Shown here one piece after another: positions 51,465 through 63,498 of a DNA stretch of 64,000 bases; the first letter of the stretch is position 1, and every line of letters starts with the position of its first letter. This DNA comes from Hydractinia symbiolongicarpus (taxonomy: Eukaryota > Cnidaria > Hydrozoa > Anthoathecata > Hydractiniidae): positions 19,904,001-19,968,000 of the forward strand of contig NC_079883.1 of NCBI RefSeq assembly GCF_029227915.1, read 5' to 3'. The position numbers and the translations under genes are program-made. The notes below the pieces were generated by a model, which saw only the letters and a program-made list of their open reading frames with translations, was not told the origin of the DNA and made no database searches.

Positions 51465-52858
51465 TGACGGACGGACAGAGGATACTTTAAGGACCAATAA
51501 AAATTAAAATTCTATCTACACATATGGTAGTGGTGAAACTAAGCATTATATTGAGAATATATATATTGTAGCTGCCTTTTTCACTAATTTTTTTTGTACG
51601 ATTTTAGGAAAATTTTCTTGTAGGTCGACGTCTGACTAGTTAAGCGTGTGTGACGGACGGACCGTGATGGACGGACAAAAAAGTCATCTTGCAATTAGTG
51701 TTATCGATATCTCAGGGATTCTAGCTCATTTTATCTGTTATGCATCTGTGTTTTGAAACGATAATTCAAATAGTTGTGACAGAAATCAAGGAAACCATAC
51801 CGTCCGTCCGTCACGATTTTCGGAAACTTCACGAAACATATAAATTACAATGATATAAAAGTGAGAATCACGTTTAAAAGCTGCGTTATTAAAAGAATAT
51901 AATGTCCGGTAGTAATTAAAAAGGTGTACCATCCCAACACTCTCATTAGCATTATATATATGTTATTTGACTCAGCAAAATAAAAGTAAACTTTCGATTG
52001 ACTAAAAAAGTGTAAAATATGCTCCTCGGTCGTGACAAAACTACTTTGTTTTAGTCCTAAAATCGGTGGAATGAGTTACAGTAATATCTTAGGTCAAAAC
52101 ATAAATTTAGGGTGATATTGTTCACAATTCAAAGTGTCCATCCGTCACGAATTTACCTGATACTATCAATACTAAAATTATGATCATATCAACGTTAAAG
52201 TACACAGAACAGTGAAAAGAGAAAAATTAGATATTAGTTTTATTTAAAGCAATCTTCTTGAAACTACTGATCACAAAGATGGCATTCCATCCACTCTTCG
52301 CTATTGCTGTAAACACCGCGGGATTTGAGCGCAAGTGACACTCGGGTTAAAACTCAATGGCAATTATAAATGATCACTCGCCATCCTTCTTGTGCCATTG
52401 TATATAAAATCTCTAATTTACAAACATTGGTCGAGCAAGTTTAACGGGGTGTCTTAGTGGCTGACATTTTATTAATTTAAAATAACGGCGGATTTCGTGA
52501 CGGACGGACAGTTTAAAGATCTTCATTTTCATTAAACGGAGTAATATATCACATATTTTACATGAACTTTTTGTAAATTATGCACTCTGAAAAAATACGT
52601 TAAACATATTGAGGTTTAATTAAGTACAAACACCGTTAACGCCACAGATAAACTATGAGAACTAGAATTGGTGACGTGAGGTATAACGCATAACAATTTT
52701 TCACAGAAAAGCTTGAAAAACAAAATATTTGTGAAAAAATCTATTTAAATTATCTCATCCTATCCATATGGATCAGTATTGGTAAGATTTACATGGAAAA
52801 CGTTGAAATAGAGTCAAATAATGTCGTTTATAAAGAACACATTTTTGTCCGTCCGTTA
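51465..52858. repeat. Dispersed motif TGACGGACGGACA, seven occurrences (copy 1)
   Basis: Direct: 51465-51477, 51651-51662, 51665-51677 (TGATGGACGGACA), 52498-52510. Inverted: 51802-51813 (GTCCGTCCGTCA), 52135-52147 (one change), 52846-52858 (one change). All lie in 1.4 kb, in both orientations, with otherwise unrelated AT-rich sequence between. The same sites recur at +8606 in copy 2. Confidence 0.85.
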
Positions 52859-53967
52859 CGCAAATTTTTTTCAAGTATCGATGTTGTCTAGCTAAAAAAA
52901 CAAACAAAAAAAACGATTTGTTGTTTTCGTCCCAGCCACTACCCTATTATCAGAAAATAACAATATGTTTATTATTCTGAACGATTTTTGGAATAGTCCC
53001 ATAACTTCTTGATAATTCTTTAGACTAGTTACTGATCCTTCGAGAACAAAGTTCTCCGTAAAACAATCAAATCTTTGCAATTGATAAAGCGATTTATTAA
53101 TACCACAGTTTGCTGGTATCTAAGACGTTCGATAATACAATACAACGATTAAAGCATACTTATTTTGGCATTAACGAATCAAGGGTTAACACTGCTGTTT
53201 TTAGCAAAAGATTACATTAAAACAATTGATTTTACTGCCAATAAACATCTTACACTGTAGACAATAAAATATGTTTCGTTTACGACTTTGTTTGCACAGG
53301 GCTGACTATATTGAATGTTTGGCACAACAAGACAAACATAAACAGAAATCTACCATAATGACTCCGCACAACACTTAACACTGGCAAAAACGATACAAAA
53401 TCTGTCACAAAATCAACTAAAACACGATCTTTTGAAAAATGTTCGAACTGGTCCAAACATTTTCCTGTGTGTGCTGACTGACTTCGAAGTAGAAGTGCAA
53501 TTAAATAGCAGTTTGTTTGATGGGACGTAGAATTGGACCAGTTCATTTAGAAACACTTTATTTAACATAATTCAAACATATAAAGAAAAAAAGCCCAATA
53601 CAATCTACAACTCTTTCTAATAATACAAAGTCAATACCTAAGTAGTAATTTCTACATCATTTTAACTTCCTGAAAGTTTTCTTTAAAAAATCTCACACTG
53701 AACACTCATTTCACTAAACAGCTATCAACAACATTTGTGCAAAAGTAAAAAAAATTGAGGGTATAATTTCACTCGGTATTCAACACGTATTATAAAATAT
53801 TTAAAATCAACACAAATTTATTAACTGCCACAGAAAAATCAAGAAACTGCAAAACTTAGGCACAAATAAATTTATATTGTGTGTTTAACATAATCAAAAA
53901 TATTACTTTAAATTCGATGCATTTTACATTATGAGTAGTGATTTAATAAAGAGAGAGAGGGGGGAGA

Positions 53968-54107
53968 CTACTGGCAACACTTGTTTCTTCGGCTGTCCGG
54001 TTCATTAGTTGGTGCTACTTGGATAGTCTGCGCATCATGACTAGGCTGGTTGCCAGTTGGACTTGATGCATCTCTTATTTGCTTCTGCGACACAATGTGG
54101 TATATTT
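53968..54107 (-). pseudogene. rab11: rab11 last coding exon (copy 1, orphan)
   Basis: The acceptor TTTATTTAG precedes the exon on the minus strand. It encodes EIYHIVSQKQIRDAS (first residue split across the intron), a variable Gln/Pro/Ser region and the C-terminus SRRNKCCQ, whose Cys pair is the geranylgeranylation site of Rab proteins. Stop at 53968-53970. The exon is complete, but in this copy the upstream exons are replaced by the start of copy 2, so it is cut off from a promoter. Confidence 0.88.
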
Positions 54108-54469
54108 CTAAATAAACAGTGAAATGTTAAAAGCAAATTTAAAAACACGCTTTTCCTCCCTACATGGGGGGTGATGGAAAAAAAATTTAATTGACCCTTA
54201 TAGGTAGCGTCAAATTTACTAAGTTTGGTTATGCTTTTGTTCTGTTTTTTTAGTTGCGTTGTTATTTAGCTTCTCACTGGAAGTAAATTTAGCACCTTTA
54301 CAATTTTCTAGAACAGTCGTGAAAATAAATTTTGTAACTAATTTTCATTTGAAATATTAACTCAGTCTTAATGAACACTGCCAAAAAACGTAAGTGCATA
54401 AAAACAAAAGTTACTGGATGGACGAAGTATAAGATTAAGAACGGTTGAGAAAAATACAAATTTTAAAAC

Positions 54470-54550
54470 CTTCTAAAATGTTTCTGAATGCTACTTCGAC
54501 ATTTGTGGAGTCTAACGCAGAAGTTTCTATGAATGATAGTTCGTTTCTTT
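54470..54550 (-). pseudogene. rab11: rab11 penultimate coding exon (copy 1, orphan)
   Basis: Flanked by CTATTCTAG and a GTTTT donor. Encodes [20 protein letters not shown] and NILE; the [14 protein letters not shown] block (guanine-binding G5 loop) is diagnostic for Rab11. Splicing to the last exon keeps frame. The next upstream sequence (54677 on) is already duplicate copy 2. Confidence 0.9.
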
Positions 54551-56102
54551 CTAGAATAGAAATAAAAATATCAATCACATCAGAAAGCCTACAAATAAAA
54601 TTCATAAAATAATGTCACGAATTACAAAATACAAAAATACATACAGTAAATGAAATTTTTTGTTACAATTACATACTTAATTTCATATTCGAGCAACATC
54701 CCACCTTTCTCCTCTGCGCATTTTTTGCATCCATTATTGGCATTTTTCGGATTGATAGTGCATCTTACAAACAGAAAAGTGTCGAATGTTGTTTTTAGAA
54801 CAAGTTCTTCAGATAGCGTGGTATTTTCGTGGTCAGTTTGATTGTTCAATGCATGAAAAGCTGGGTAATGGATTGTTCTGGGTTTTTTTCTAGACGTGTA
54901 ATTGCACATAAGAATAACATATTAAAAATGTTTAATATTTTCTTATCGTGTTTAAGTTTTTTGTGGATCTATATTTCAAATTCGTGTTACTGTTTTAGTT
55001 AAACATTGTAAATTTATAAAATTACAGTTTTTTTTATTTGTGTAAGATAACTCGTCATTTAGTAAGATTGATTGCTTTCTTTTTCCAAACCTTTCCTCTG
55101 ATAAATTATGATAACATGGTTAATACATAGTAAAGGTGTTGACTCAGATGGCTGTCTTTCGTTCTTCAATAATTTTTGTTTTGGATTAATATAGCCACTG
55201 AGCCAAATAATGTGCGTGTGTGCGCAAAGGGGATAAACTTTGACATGGACCTTCTGCATAATAAAGTAAATTTTTGAGAATTTTAAAATCACAAGAGTTA
55301 TAGAAAGTTTATTTGCGTTGTTTTTCAAATCAAGTATGTTTATAAACTTTCTTTGTTTAACTTCAAATAATGTTCTAAGGACGAAAACGAGTTTAACACA
55401 AACAGTATGTGACATTTTAAATGTTACTACCAGCTTTTAAATCGACATGTAGAATGGTAAAAAATTAAGGTACACCTTTTTTACGGTGTTCGAGTATATC
55501 TACACTTTGGCAGGTTGACATACAACATTACCATTACCTAAGGGAAGATATTTTTGGCGTATTTGGTGGTTGGACAAAAACCCGCTATTTTAAACTCCCG
55601 CGAAATCTCAACACTAAATCCAACCAATCCCCCCCTCGACTATAACAAGTTTCTAGTTTTTCAATATGGCGGCGTGAGGAATCACGTTCTATCCGCAACC
55701 TTAAAATAGTTCTTTTTGAGTCGAAAGGAGTGTGGGGCCAAAATGAAAAATTCTAGATTGTCTCGTCTTTGTAAGGTCTCTAATTTTTATCGTATGAGAT
55801 ACCCGATAATTTTTCTTTATTTTAATCGGAAAGTCAATATACACACTGCACTTTCCCGCTAGAATATACTAAATTCCGTTCATGAATGAGTTTATTAAAT
55901 TTTTCATCTGAGGACGAGGTTGAAGCATAAGAAAAAAGAAATAGTCTGGCAACAAACAATGGTCTATTGTAAGAACTCTTTCATATGCAAATTTTTCGTC
56001 CCGAGACCTCCGCTACTGCTTAGCACTTCAAAATGGCCGCTAATTGCGAAGGCCATTATTTAGATTCTTCATAATTTACTGTGTTTTTGACCTCAAATTT
56101 CA

Positions 56103-56591
56103 CTATGCCTGGCGAAAATTGATCTGAAAATTGGAGCTGATTTTATAAATATCATCACAAAGGATTGAGTTAGTACCAGATAACTCACAACGCTTTGCTT
56201 CCTTTGTTGGGCGTAGTATAGTGGTGAACCCCATGGCTCGCAAGCGAGTTGCGCCCAACTTCCTTTTTATCACCCCAGAAGATCGCAACTCGGCGTTCTT
56301 TTTCGTGAACTCTACACCATCATAAAGAAGTTGATTCCCTCGTACCTCAAAATCATTATAATGCCTCGCATCCGGATTACCCAGCTCCTCGCCAAGATGG
56401 TTATAGAGGGAATCGATCTTTTAACCCGTTCTTTCTGGATTAGTTTCAGCGCACTTCCCTGTTGTTCTTCCGGTGCTGGCGTTGCACTAGTGCCAGGCCG
56501 TGCAAGGCCTCTAGGCCCAGTAAAAGATCCATCATCATTATCATTATTATCAAGATCAGCCTCATGTGAAAACTCGCCGTCATTTCATATG
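56103..56591 (-). pseudogene. Unrecognised minus-strand gene (copy 2)
   Basis: Second copy of 47497-47985 with the same frames and the same frameshift. Confidence 0.35.
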
Positions 56592-56644
56592 TTGGATTAA
56601 TAGGCACTTATTTTAGCAAAAAAACAACTAATAATAAACTAGTA

Positions 56645-57894
56645 ATGAATGATAGTGATATATTTGGAAAAACCTTGGAACTCTATCCTGAATTAAAAAA
56701 AAATGTTCGCTATTAAAGCGAAAAAACAGCGTGTCAAGGTGAGCCATATCCCATCGACGATCAATCAGAACGAGGATTTGTATGTAGATATTCCCAATAT
56801 GGGGCAGAATGATGTGATATTCCCTGGAAGTCTTCGGTTATTGTTTGATCTGGAATTGACTGGTACAAATACGAAACGTACTATCGTTTCAAATATTGGC
56901 AAAAGTCTGGTACAGACTCTGAAAATCACACTAAATGGAAACGAAATTCAGAGTATCGACGACTACAGAGTGTTCGTATTTTATAGAGATTTGTGAATAT
57001 CGAAATTTGAACGTGAAAATAATTTGATCCTTGAGGGGATTAATCCAAATGATGGATTGCAAGTGAAAGCTAGTGATCATGTAGGTATCGACGAAAAAAA
57101 AGCGATAGTTGCAACCTATGGCAACACATTTTGTATCCCACTTGGAAAAATGTTCGAATTGACTAGGGATTTACCGTTCTATCAGCCTGGGCTACAACGT
57201 GACTAGTTGCAGTTCGTTCTCCATTTTGTAAAGTATCAGGATGTTATCAAGGATGCAGTTACAGCAGCAGTTTGATCTACTACGGCAAAGCCTGCTGATA
57301 GTGCTTACAAGATCACCAACATCTCCCTTGAATTCGACAAGGTGAATCATCAGAAACTCGCGAGTAGTATGGTGTCCTGGTACGGTCAGTTCGCATTACC
57401 CTTTGTGAGGGTGCTTCGCAGTAAAGTGATGACTATAAAAAAGGAAGAGACAAGCCATAATTTGACGATGTTAACACCAGCAAAAAGTTTAAAAGGAGTC
57501 TTATTACTGTTTATACACCCATCAAAAGTTAAGTCGTATAGCGGTATTAACGAAAATTTTTATAATCCGAAGATTGAAAAAATCTCGGTCACTGTCGAGG
57601 GCGAACCCAATCAATTGTATTCATCCACTATGCTTAGAAAAGATCAATACGAGCAAATTGAAAACCTTTTTGGTATCCACGATTCAACAGTCACGATAGG
57701 ACAGTTTACGACCGAGAGATATGCGCTTTTTATTGATTTTCGATCATCTCCTGACGCAGAGCTGCATGCTTTGGGAAGAACTCTCCGGCACGAAAAAGGC
57801 CGACAGGACTGGAGATAAACGATGTTATATCTATCTACTGAACGATGCCCAGCTTAACTTCTTAGACAACCGATTTCACAGCGTGGAGTATTAA
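56645..57894 (+). pseudogene. Major capsid protein pseudogene (copy 2)
   Basis: Second copy of 48039-49288. The same A-run frameshift and the same three in-frame stops are present, so the lesions arose before the duplication. Confidence 0.88.
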
Positions 57895-57917
57895 AGTAAA
57901 TAATAGATGTTGTTTTA

Positions 57918-58488
57918 GAACCACACACATCAATCTTTACAGGACCAACAGGCTGTGGAAACACAGCGTGTCCTTAATCTCCTTGAAAATGAGCACTTGA
58001 AGCATTTCCATAACATCATTATCCTGTGCCCAACTATACAATGGAATAGCACATACCTCAAGAGATCCTCGCTTTGGCAAGATGATTATGTATTATTGAT
58101 TAATCCCAAGGATTAACTGTTTAAATGGATTGAAAAATTATCGTCACTGCCAGCCGTTAGGAAACTCTGTTCATTATTAATGATATGGTTGCTGATGAAA
58201 ATTTTGATAAAAAACGACAGTCTCTTCTTGAATTATCTCGGGTAGACATCGAAACCATAGTCTCTGGTTATTAACACAGTTCTACACCGGTTTACCGAAA
58301 AATTTGAGACGACAAAAGAAACAGCTGTTCCTGTGGTACCCCCATGAGCGGTCAGATATGAAATTGATTGATGAAGAAACTAATATGATCAGTGACTGGG
58401 AGGATATCAAGGATCAACTAATAAAATCAAAACATGCATGCTTGTATGTGAGATTGGAGCATCCGAGAAGCTATAAAATTTTGGATTG
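57918..58488 (+). pseudogene. Packaging ATPase pseudogene (copy 2)
   Basis: Second copy of 49312-49882, including the Walker A Lys-to-Asn change and the frame breaks. Confidence 0.8.
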
Positions 58489-58679
58489 ATTGGTTTCATG
58501 GATCGATTTGGTCCACAAAACGATGTGACATTTATTAAAAAAAAAATCAATATGTTTGATCGGATACTAAGCTGAATGCAAGAAAAAATAATCGTACCAC
58601 CCAGTTATTTTGGATCCATGACAAATATCATTTTTTTTATTGGGCAACGCCTCGCCCAAATGTATACCTCTCTTGTCCT

Positions 58680-59012
58680 ATGTTGGGAATTGGGTTGAAC
58701 ATTTCCAACATTTCTATATTAAATATGCTGATAAATCCGGATAGCGGGTCATCAATAGCCAGCGTCGAGTTTTCCCTTACTCATTTGAAACCACAGCAAG
58801 GCAAGTTTTTTTATCACACACCGTACGTCAAGCGATACGATGTGACTTTTGATTCCGTCGAGGAAAAAATTGTCGTTTATTTTCCAAAAGAAACACAAGA
58901 CGACACCTATGTGATGACGCTATGCCAGTACCATGATCCCTCCGCTGATCTTGTTGAATTCCATAGCTATACATGGCATGATACCGCACACTACACTACA
59001 CGACTACAATAA
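58680..59012 (+). CDS. Unrecognised protein downstream of ATPase (copy 2)
   Basis: Second copy of 50074-50406, with an identical predicted protein of 110 residues. Confidence 0.45.
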   Translation: MLGIGLNISNISILNMLINPDSGSSIASVEFSLTHLKPQQGKFFYHTPYVKRYDVTFDSVEEKIVVYFPKETQDDTYVMTLCQYHDPSADLVEFHSYTWHDTAHYTTRLQ

Positions 59013-59024
59013 TATAAAAAATGA

Positions 59025-62000
59025 TAAGAGCACTAGAAATTTTAAGGGTTTTAAGGGTGGCACTTTTTAGAAATTTACATCGCATTGGGACTTTTTAAAA
59101 TGTGCTGCCAGCCCCCTTAAAACCTTTGTGATTTTTGTAATAACGATCTATGGGAAGGATCCGAATATTCCTGAACGACTTTCTAGAGATAGGGAAATGT
59201 TACTTCTGGCGCAATGCACATCTCGCACACGCGCACGCCCACGGTAGGCCACAACAAGTCCCTAATAAGCGGCGCTTAGACATGCCTAGCCATGGTTATT
59301 CCCTATTATACATTAATGAGTAAGGATAAGTCCGTATAAAGTGATGACGTCATTAAAATATGTAGAATAGGAGGTCCAAAAAATTTTTAACACAATTCCC
59401 ATAATATTCTACGCGCATATCAAAGGTTAATTCCCTATCATACAAAAATGAGTAGAAAGGGGGTGTTAATGCCGTTTTAATTAGTTTATATTATGTTTAT
59501 TTCCCTGTAATGACTGGCTGTGTTTAATGGAATTAGAAAAACCCCAATATTTTCCATATTTGTAGTTTTGTATTAGCCCGACTGTAAAGATTAGAAAAGT
59601 ATGTTTTTCCCAATTCTTATGTGCTAGTTTCTTGTTTATGGTAATGCATTTTATTTCCTGTCCCTCTTCTTTTATTTATTTCAACAATAGTGTATCTCTA
59701 ACTTTATTTTTTTTCGTAATATATTTCTTATCTGTGTCTTACTTTACGTAAATTCTTGTAGAAAATGCTTTTTAATAAATGTATGTTACTTTCCAAGTGA
59801 CTTTGATACCATGTTTGTGATAACACTTTTCCCATGGAAAATATTCAAATTACATTTCGTTTTTATAAAAACAGCAGTCCACTTTATAAACATTAGTTCC
59901 ACATTTTTTCCATGAGGGCTTTTATTGCTAAAGTAAGTTCCTCACTTTATTGCTTTCATGATTTTTTTCCGGTGAATGATATCTTAAAGAACACTTCACG
60001 GACACGCGGATTAGGCCACCATGAAACTGACAAGTGATAAGGGGCTATTTATTACGAAATTCCGTGGTCATGACGGACGGACAGAGGATACTTTAAGGAC
60101 CAATAAAAATTAAAATTCTATCTACACATATGGTAGTGGTGAAACTAAGCATTATATTGAGAATATATATATTGTAGCTGCCTTTTTCACTAATTTTTTT
60201 TGTACGATTTTAGGAAAATTTTCTTGTAGGTCGACGTCTGACTAGTTAAGCGTGTGTGACGGACGGACCGTGATGGACGGACAAAAAAGTCATCTTGCAA
60301 TTAGTGTTATCGATATCTCAGGGATTCTAGCTCATTTTATCTGTTATGCATCTGTGTTTTGAAACGATAATTCAAATAGTTGTGACAGAAATCAAGGAAA
60401 CCATACCGTCCGTCCGTCACGATTTTCGGAAACTTCACGAAACATATAAATTACAATGATATAAAAGTGAGAATCACGTTTAAAAGCTGCGTTATTAAAA
60501 GAATATAATGTCCGGTAGTAATTAAAAAGGTGTACCATCCCAACACTCTCATTAGCATTATATATATGTTATTTGACTCAGCAAAATAAAAGTAAACTTT
60601 CGATTGACTAAAAAAGTGTAAAATATGCTCCTCGGTCGTGACAAAACTACTTTGTTTTAGTCCTAAAATCGGTGGAATGAGTTACAGTAATATCTTAGGT
60701 CAAAACATAAATTTAGGGTGATATTGTTCACAATTCAAAGTGTCCATCCGTCACGAATTTACCTGATACTATCAATACTAAAATTATGATCATATCAACG
60801 TTAAAGTACACAGAACAGTGAAAAGAGAAAAATTAGATATTAGTTTTATTTAAAGCAATCTTCTTGAAACTACTGATCACAAAGATGGCATTCCATCCAC
60901 TCTTCGCTATTGCTGTAAACACCGCGGGATTTGAGCGCAAGTGACACTCGGGTTAAAACTCAATGGCAATTATAAATGATCACTCGCCATCCTTCTTGTG
61001 CCATTGTATATAAAATCTCTAATTTACAAACATTGGTCGAGCAAGTTTAACGGGGTGTCTTAGTGGCTGACATTTTATTAATTTAAAATAACGGCGGATT
61101 TCGTGACGGACGGACAGTTTAAAGATCTTCATTTTCATTAAACGGAGTAATATATCACATATTTTACATGAACTTTTTGTAAATTATGCACTCTGAAAAA
61201 ATACGTTAAACATATTGAGGTTTAATTAAGTACAAACACCGTTAACGCCACAGATAAACTATGAGAACTAGAATTGGTGACGTGAGGTATAACGCATAAC
61301 AATTTTTCACAGAAAAGCTTGAAAAACAAAATATTTGTGAAAAAATCTATTTAAATTATCTCATCCTATCCATATGGATCAGTATTGGTAAGATTTACAT
61401 GGAAAACGTTGAAATAGAGTCAAATAATGTCGTTTATAAAGAACACATTTTTGTCCGTCCGTTACGCAAATTTTTTTCAAGTATCGATGTTGTCTAGCTA
61501 AAAAAACAAACAAAAAAAACGATTTGTTGTTTTCGTCCCAGCCACTACCCTATTATCAGAAAATAACAATATGTTTATTATTCTGAACGATTTTTGGAAT
61601 AGTCCCATAACTTCTTGATAATTCTTTAGACTAGTTACTGATCCTTCGAGAACAAAGTTCTCCGTAAAACAATCAAATCTTTGCAATTGATAAAGCGATT
61701 TATTAATACCACAGTTTGCTGGTATCTAAGACGTTCGATAATACAATACAACGATTAAAGCATACTTATTTTGGCATTAACGAATCAAGGGTTAACACTG
61801 CTGTTTTTAGCAAAAGATTACATTAAAACAATTGATTTTACTGCCAATAAACATCTTACACTGTAGACAATAAAATATGTTTCGTTTACGACTTTGTTTG
61901 CACAGGGCTGACTATATTGAATGTTTGGCACAACAAGACAAACATAAACAGAAATCTACCATAATGACTCCGCACAACACTTAACACTGGCAAAAACGAT

Positions 62001-62573
62001 ACAAAATCTGTCACAAAATCAACTAAAACACGATCTTTTGAAAAATGTTCGAACTGGTCCAAACATTTTCCTGTGTGTGCTGACTGACTTCGAAGTAGAA
62101 GTGCAATTAAATAGCAGTTTGTTTGATGGGACGTAGAATTGGACCAGTTCATTTAGAAACACTTTATTTAACATAATTCAAACATATAAAGAAAAAAAGC
62201 CCAATACAATCTACAACTCTTTCTAATAATACAAAGTCAATACCTAAGTAGTAATTTCTACATCATTTTAACTTCCTGAAAGTTTTCTTTAAAAAATCTC
62301 ACACTGAACACTCATTTCACTAAACAGCTATCAACAACATTTGTGCAAAAGTAAAAAAAATTGAGGGTATAATTTCACTCGGTATTCAACACGTATTATA
62401 AAATATTTAAAATCAACACAAATTTATTAACTGCCACAGAAAAATCAAGAAACTGCAAAACTTAGGCACAAATAAATTTATATTGTGTGTTTAACATAAT
62501 CAAAAATATTACTTTAAATTCGATGCATTTTACATTATGAGTAGTGATTTAATAAAGAGAGAGAGGGGGGAGA
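59025..62573. other. Non-coding DNA (copy 2), with fold-back and TGACGGACGGACA motifs
   Basis: Corresponds to 50419-53967. Fold-back at 59047-59124; motif sites at 60071, 60257, 60271, 60408, 60741, 61104 and 61452. Confidence 0.6.
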
Positions 62574-62713
62574 CTACTGGCAACACTTGTTTCTTCGGCT
62601 GTCCGGTTCATTAGTTGGTGCTACTTGGATAGTCTGCGCATCATGACTAGGCTGGTTGCCAGTTGGACTTGATGCATCTCTTATTTGCTTCTGCGACACA
62701 ATGTGGTATATTT
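62574..62713 (-). CDS. rab11: rab11 last coding exon (copy 2)
   Basis: Same exon as 53968-54107. In this copy the sequence to the right continues into unduplicated DNA, so this is the one that can be joined to the upstream exons expected beyond the window. Rab11 is a small GTPase for recycling endosomes, ciliogenesis and exocytosis; prenylation is at the C-terminal Cys pair. Confidence 0.9.
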
Positions 62714-63075
62714 CTAAATAAACAGTGAAATGTTAAAAGCAAATTTAAAAACACGCTTTTCCTCCCTACATGGGGGGTGATGGAAAAAAAATTTAATTGA
62801 CCCTTATAGGTAGCGTCAAATTTACTAAGTTTGGTTATGCTTTTGTTCTGTTTTTTTAGTTGCGTTGTTATTTAGCTTCTCACTGGAAGTAAATTTAGCA
62901 CCTTTACAATTTTCTAGAACAGTCGTGAAAATAAATTTTGTAACTAATTTTCATTTGAAATATTAACTCAGTCTTAATGAACACTGCCAAAAAACGTAAG
63001 TGCATAAAAACAAAAGTTACTGGATGGACGAAGTATAAGATTAAGAACGGTTGAGAAAAATACAAATTTTAAAAC

Positions 63076-63156
63076 CTTCTAAAATGTTTCTGAATGCTAC
63101 TTCGACATTTGTGGAGTCTAACGCAGAAGTTTCTATGAATGATAGTTCGTTTCTTT
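63076..63156 (-). CDS. rab11: rab11 penultimate coding exon (copy 2)
   Basis: Same as 54470-54550, with the [14 protein letters not shown] block. The remaining GTP-binding motifs (P-loop, switch regions, NKSD) are not in the window; no earlier exon is seen between 63157 and 64000, so that intron is longer than 0.8 kb and contains the satellite. Confidence 0.9.
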
Positions 63157-63282
63157 CTAGAATAGAAATAAAAATATCAATCACATCAGAAAGCCTACAA
63201 ATAAAATTCATAAAATAATGTCACGAATTACAAAATACAAAAATACATACAGTAAATGAAATTTTTTGTTACAATTACATAC

Positions 63283-63498
63283 TCCAGGTAAATGCAAATT
63301 CTATTTTTTGACAAACCTGACACTTGTGTTTTATCTTGCTCATTCATATACGTGCAAAAAAAACCCGGCCGTAATAGCCCTTTTTCCTTAGGACGGTTTT
63401 TGGGCTATTTCCGTCGTTTTTAGCACCTATAATTTCCGATCGGATAAAATGAAGTTTATGACGTTTCATTGCCCAATCATCAAGTTATTTATATGAAA
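63283..63498. other. Unique DNA between duplication and satellite
   Basis: No exon. Contains GC-richer CCCGGCCG at about 63364. Probably rab11 intron. Confidence 0.4.

Larger units (their letters stand above)
50419..53967. other. Non-coding DNA between the Polinton remnant and rab11 (copy 1)
   Basis: No coding exon recognised. Contains the fold-back, a TGACGTCA at about 50740 and the dispersed TGACGGACGGACA motif; the part to the right of about 53.5 kb is probably rab11 3' UTR. Confidence 0.45.
46071..63282. repeat. Tandem duplication, 8606-bp unit (two copies)
   Basis: Copy 1 is 46071-54676 and copy 2 is 54677-63282. I see three substitutions: 46142 T/54748 C, 46453 A/55059 T and 51060 T/59666 C; there may be a few more. 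The copy junction is ATTACATAC|TTAATTTCAT; the far end of copy 2 continues with CTCCAGG. The unit contains a Polinton remnant and the 3' exons of rab11, so the duplication created orphan rab11 exons in copy 1. Confidence 0.96.
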
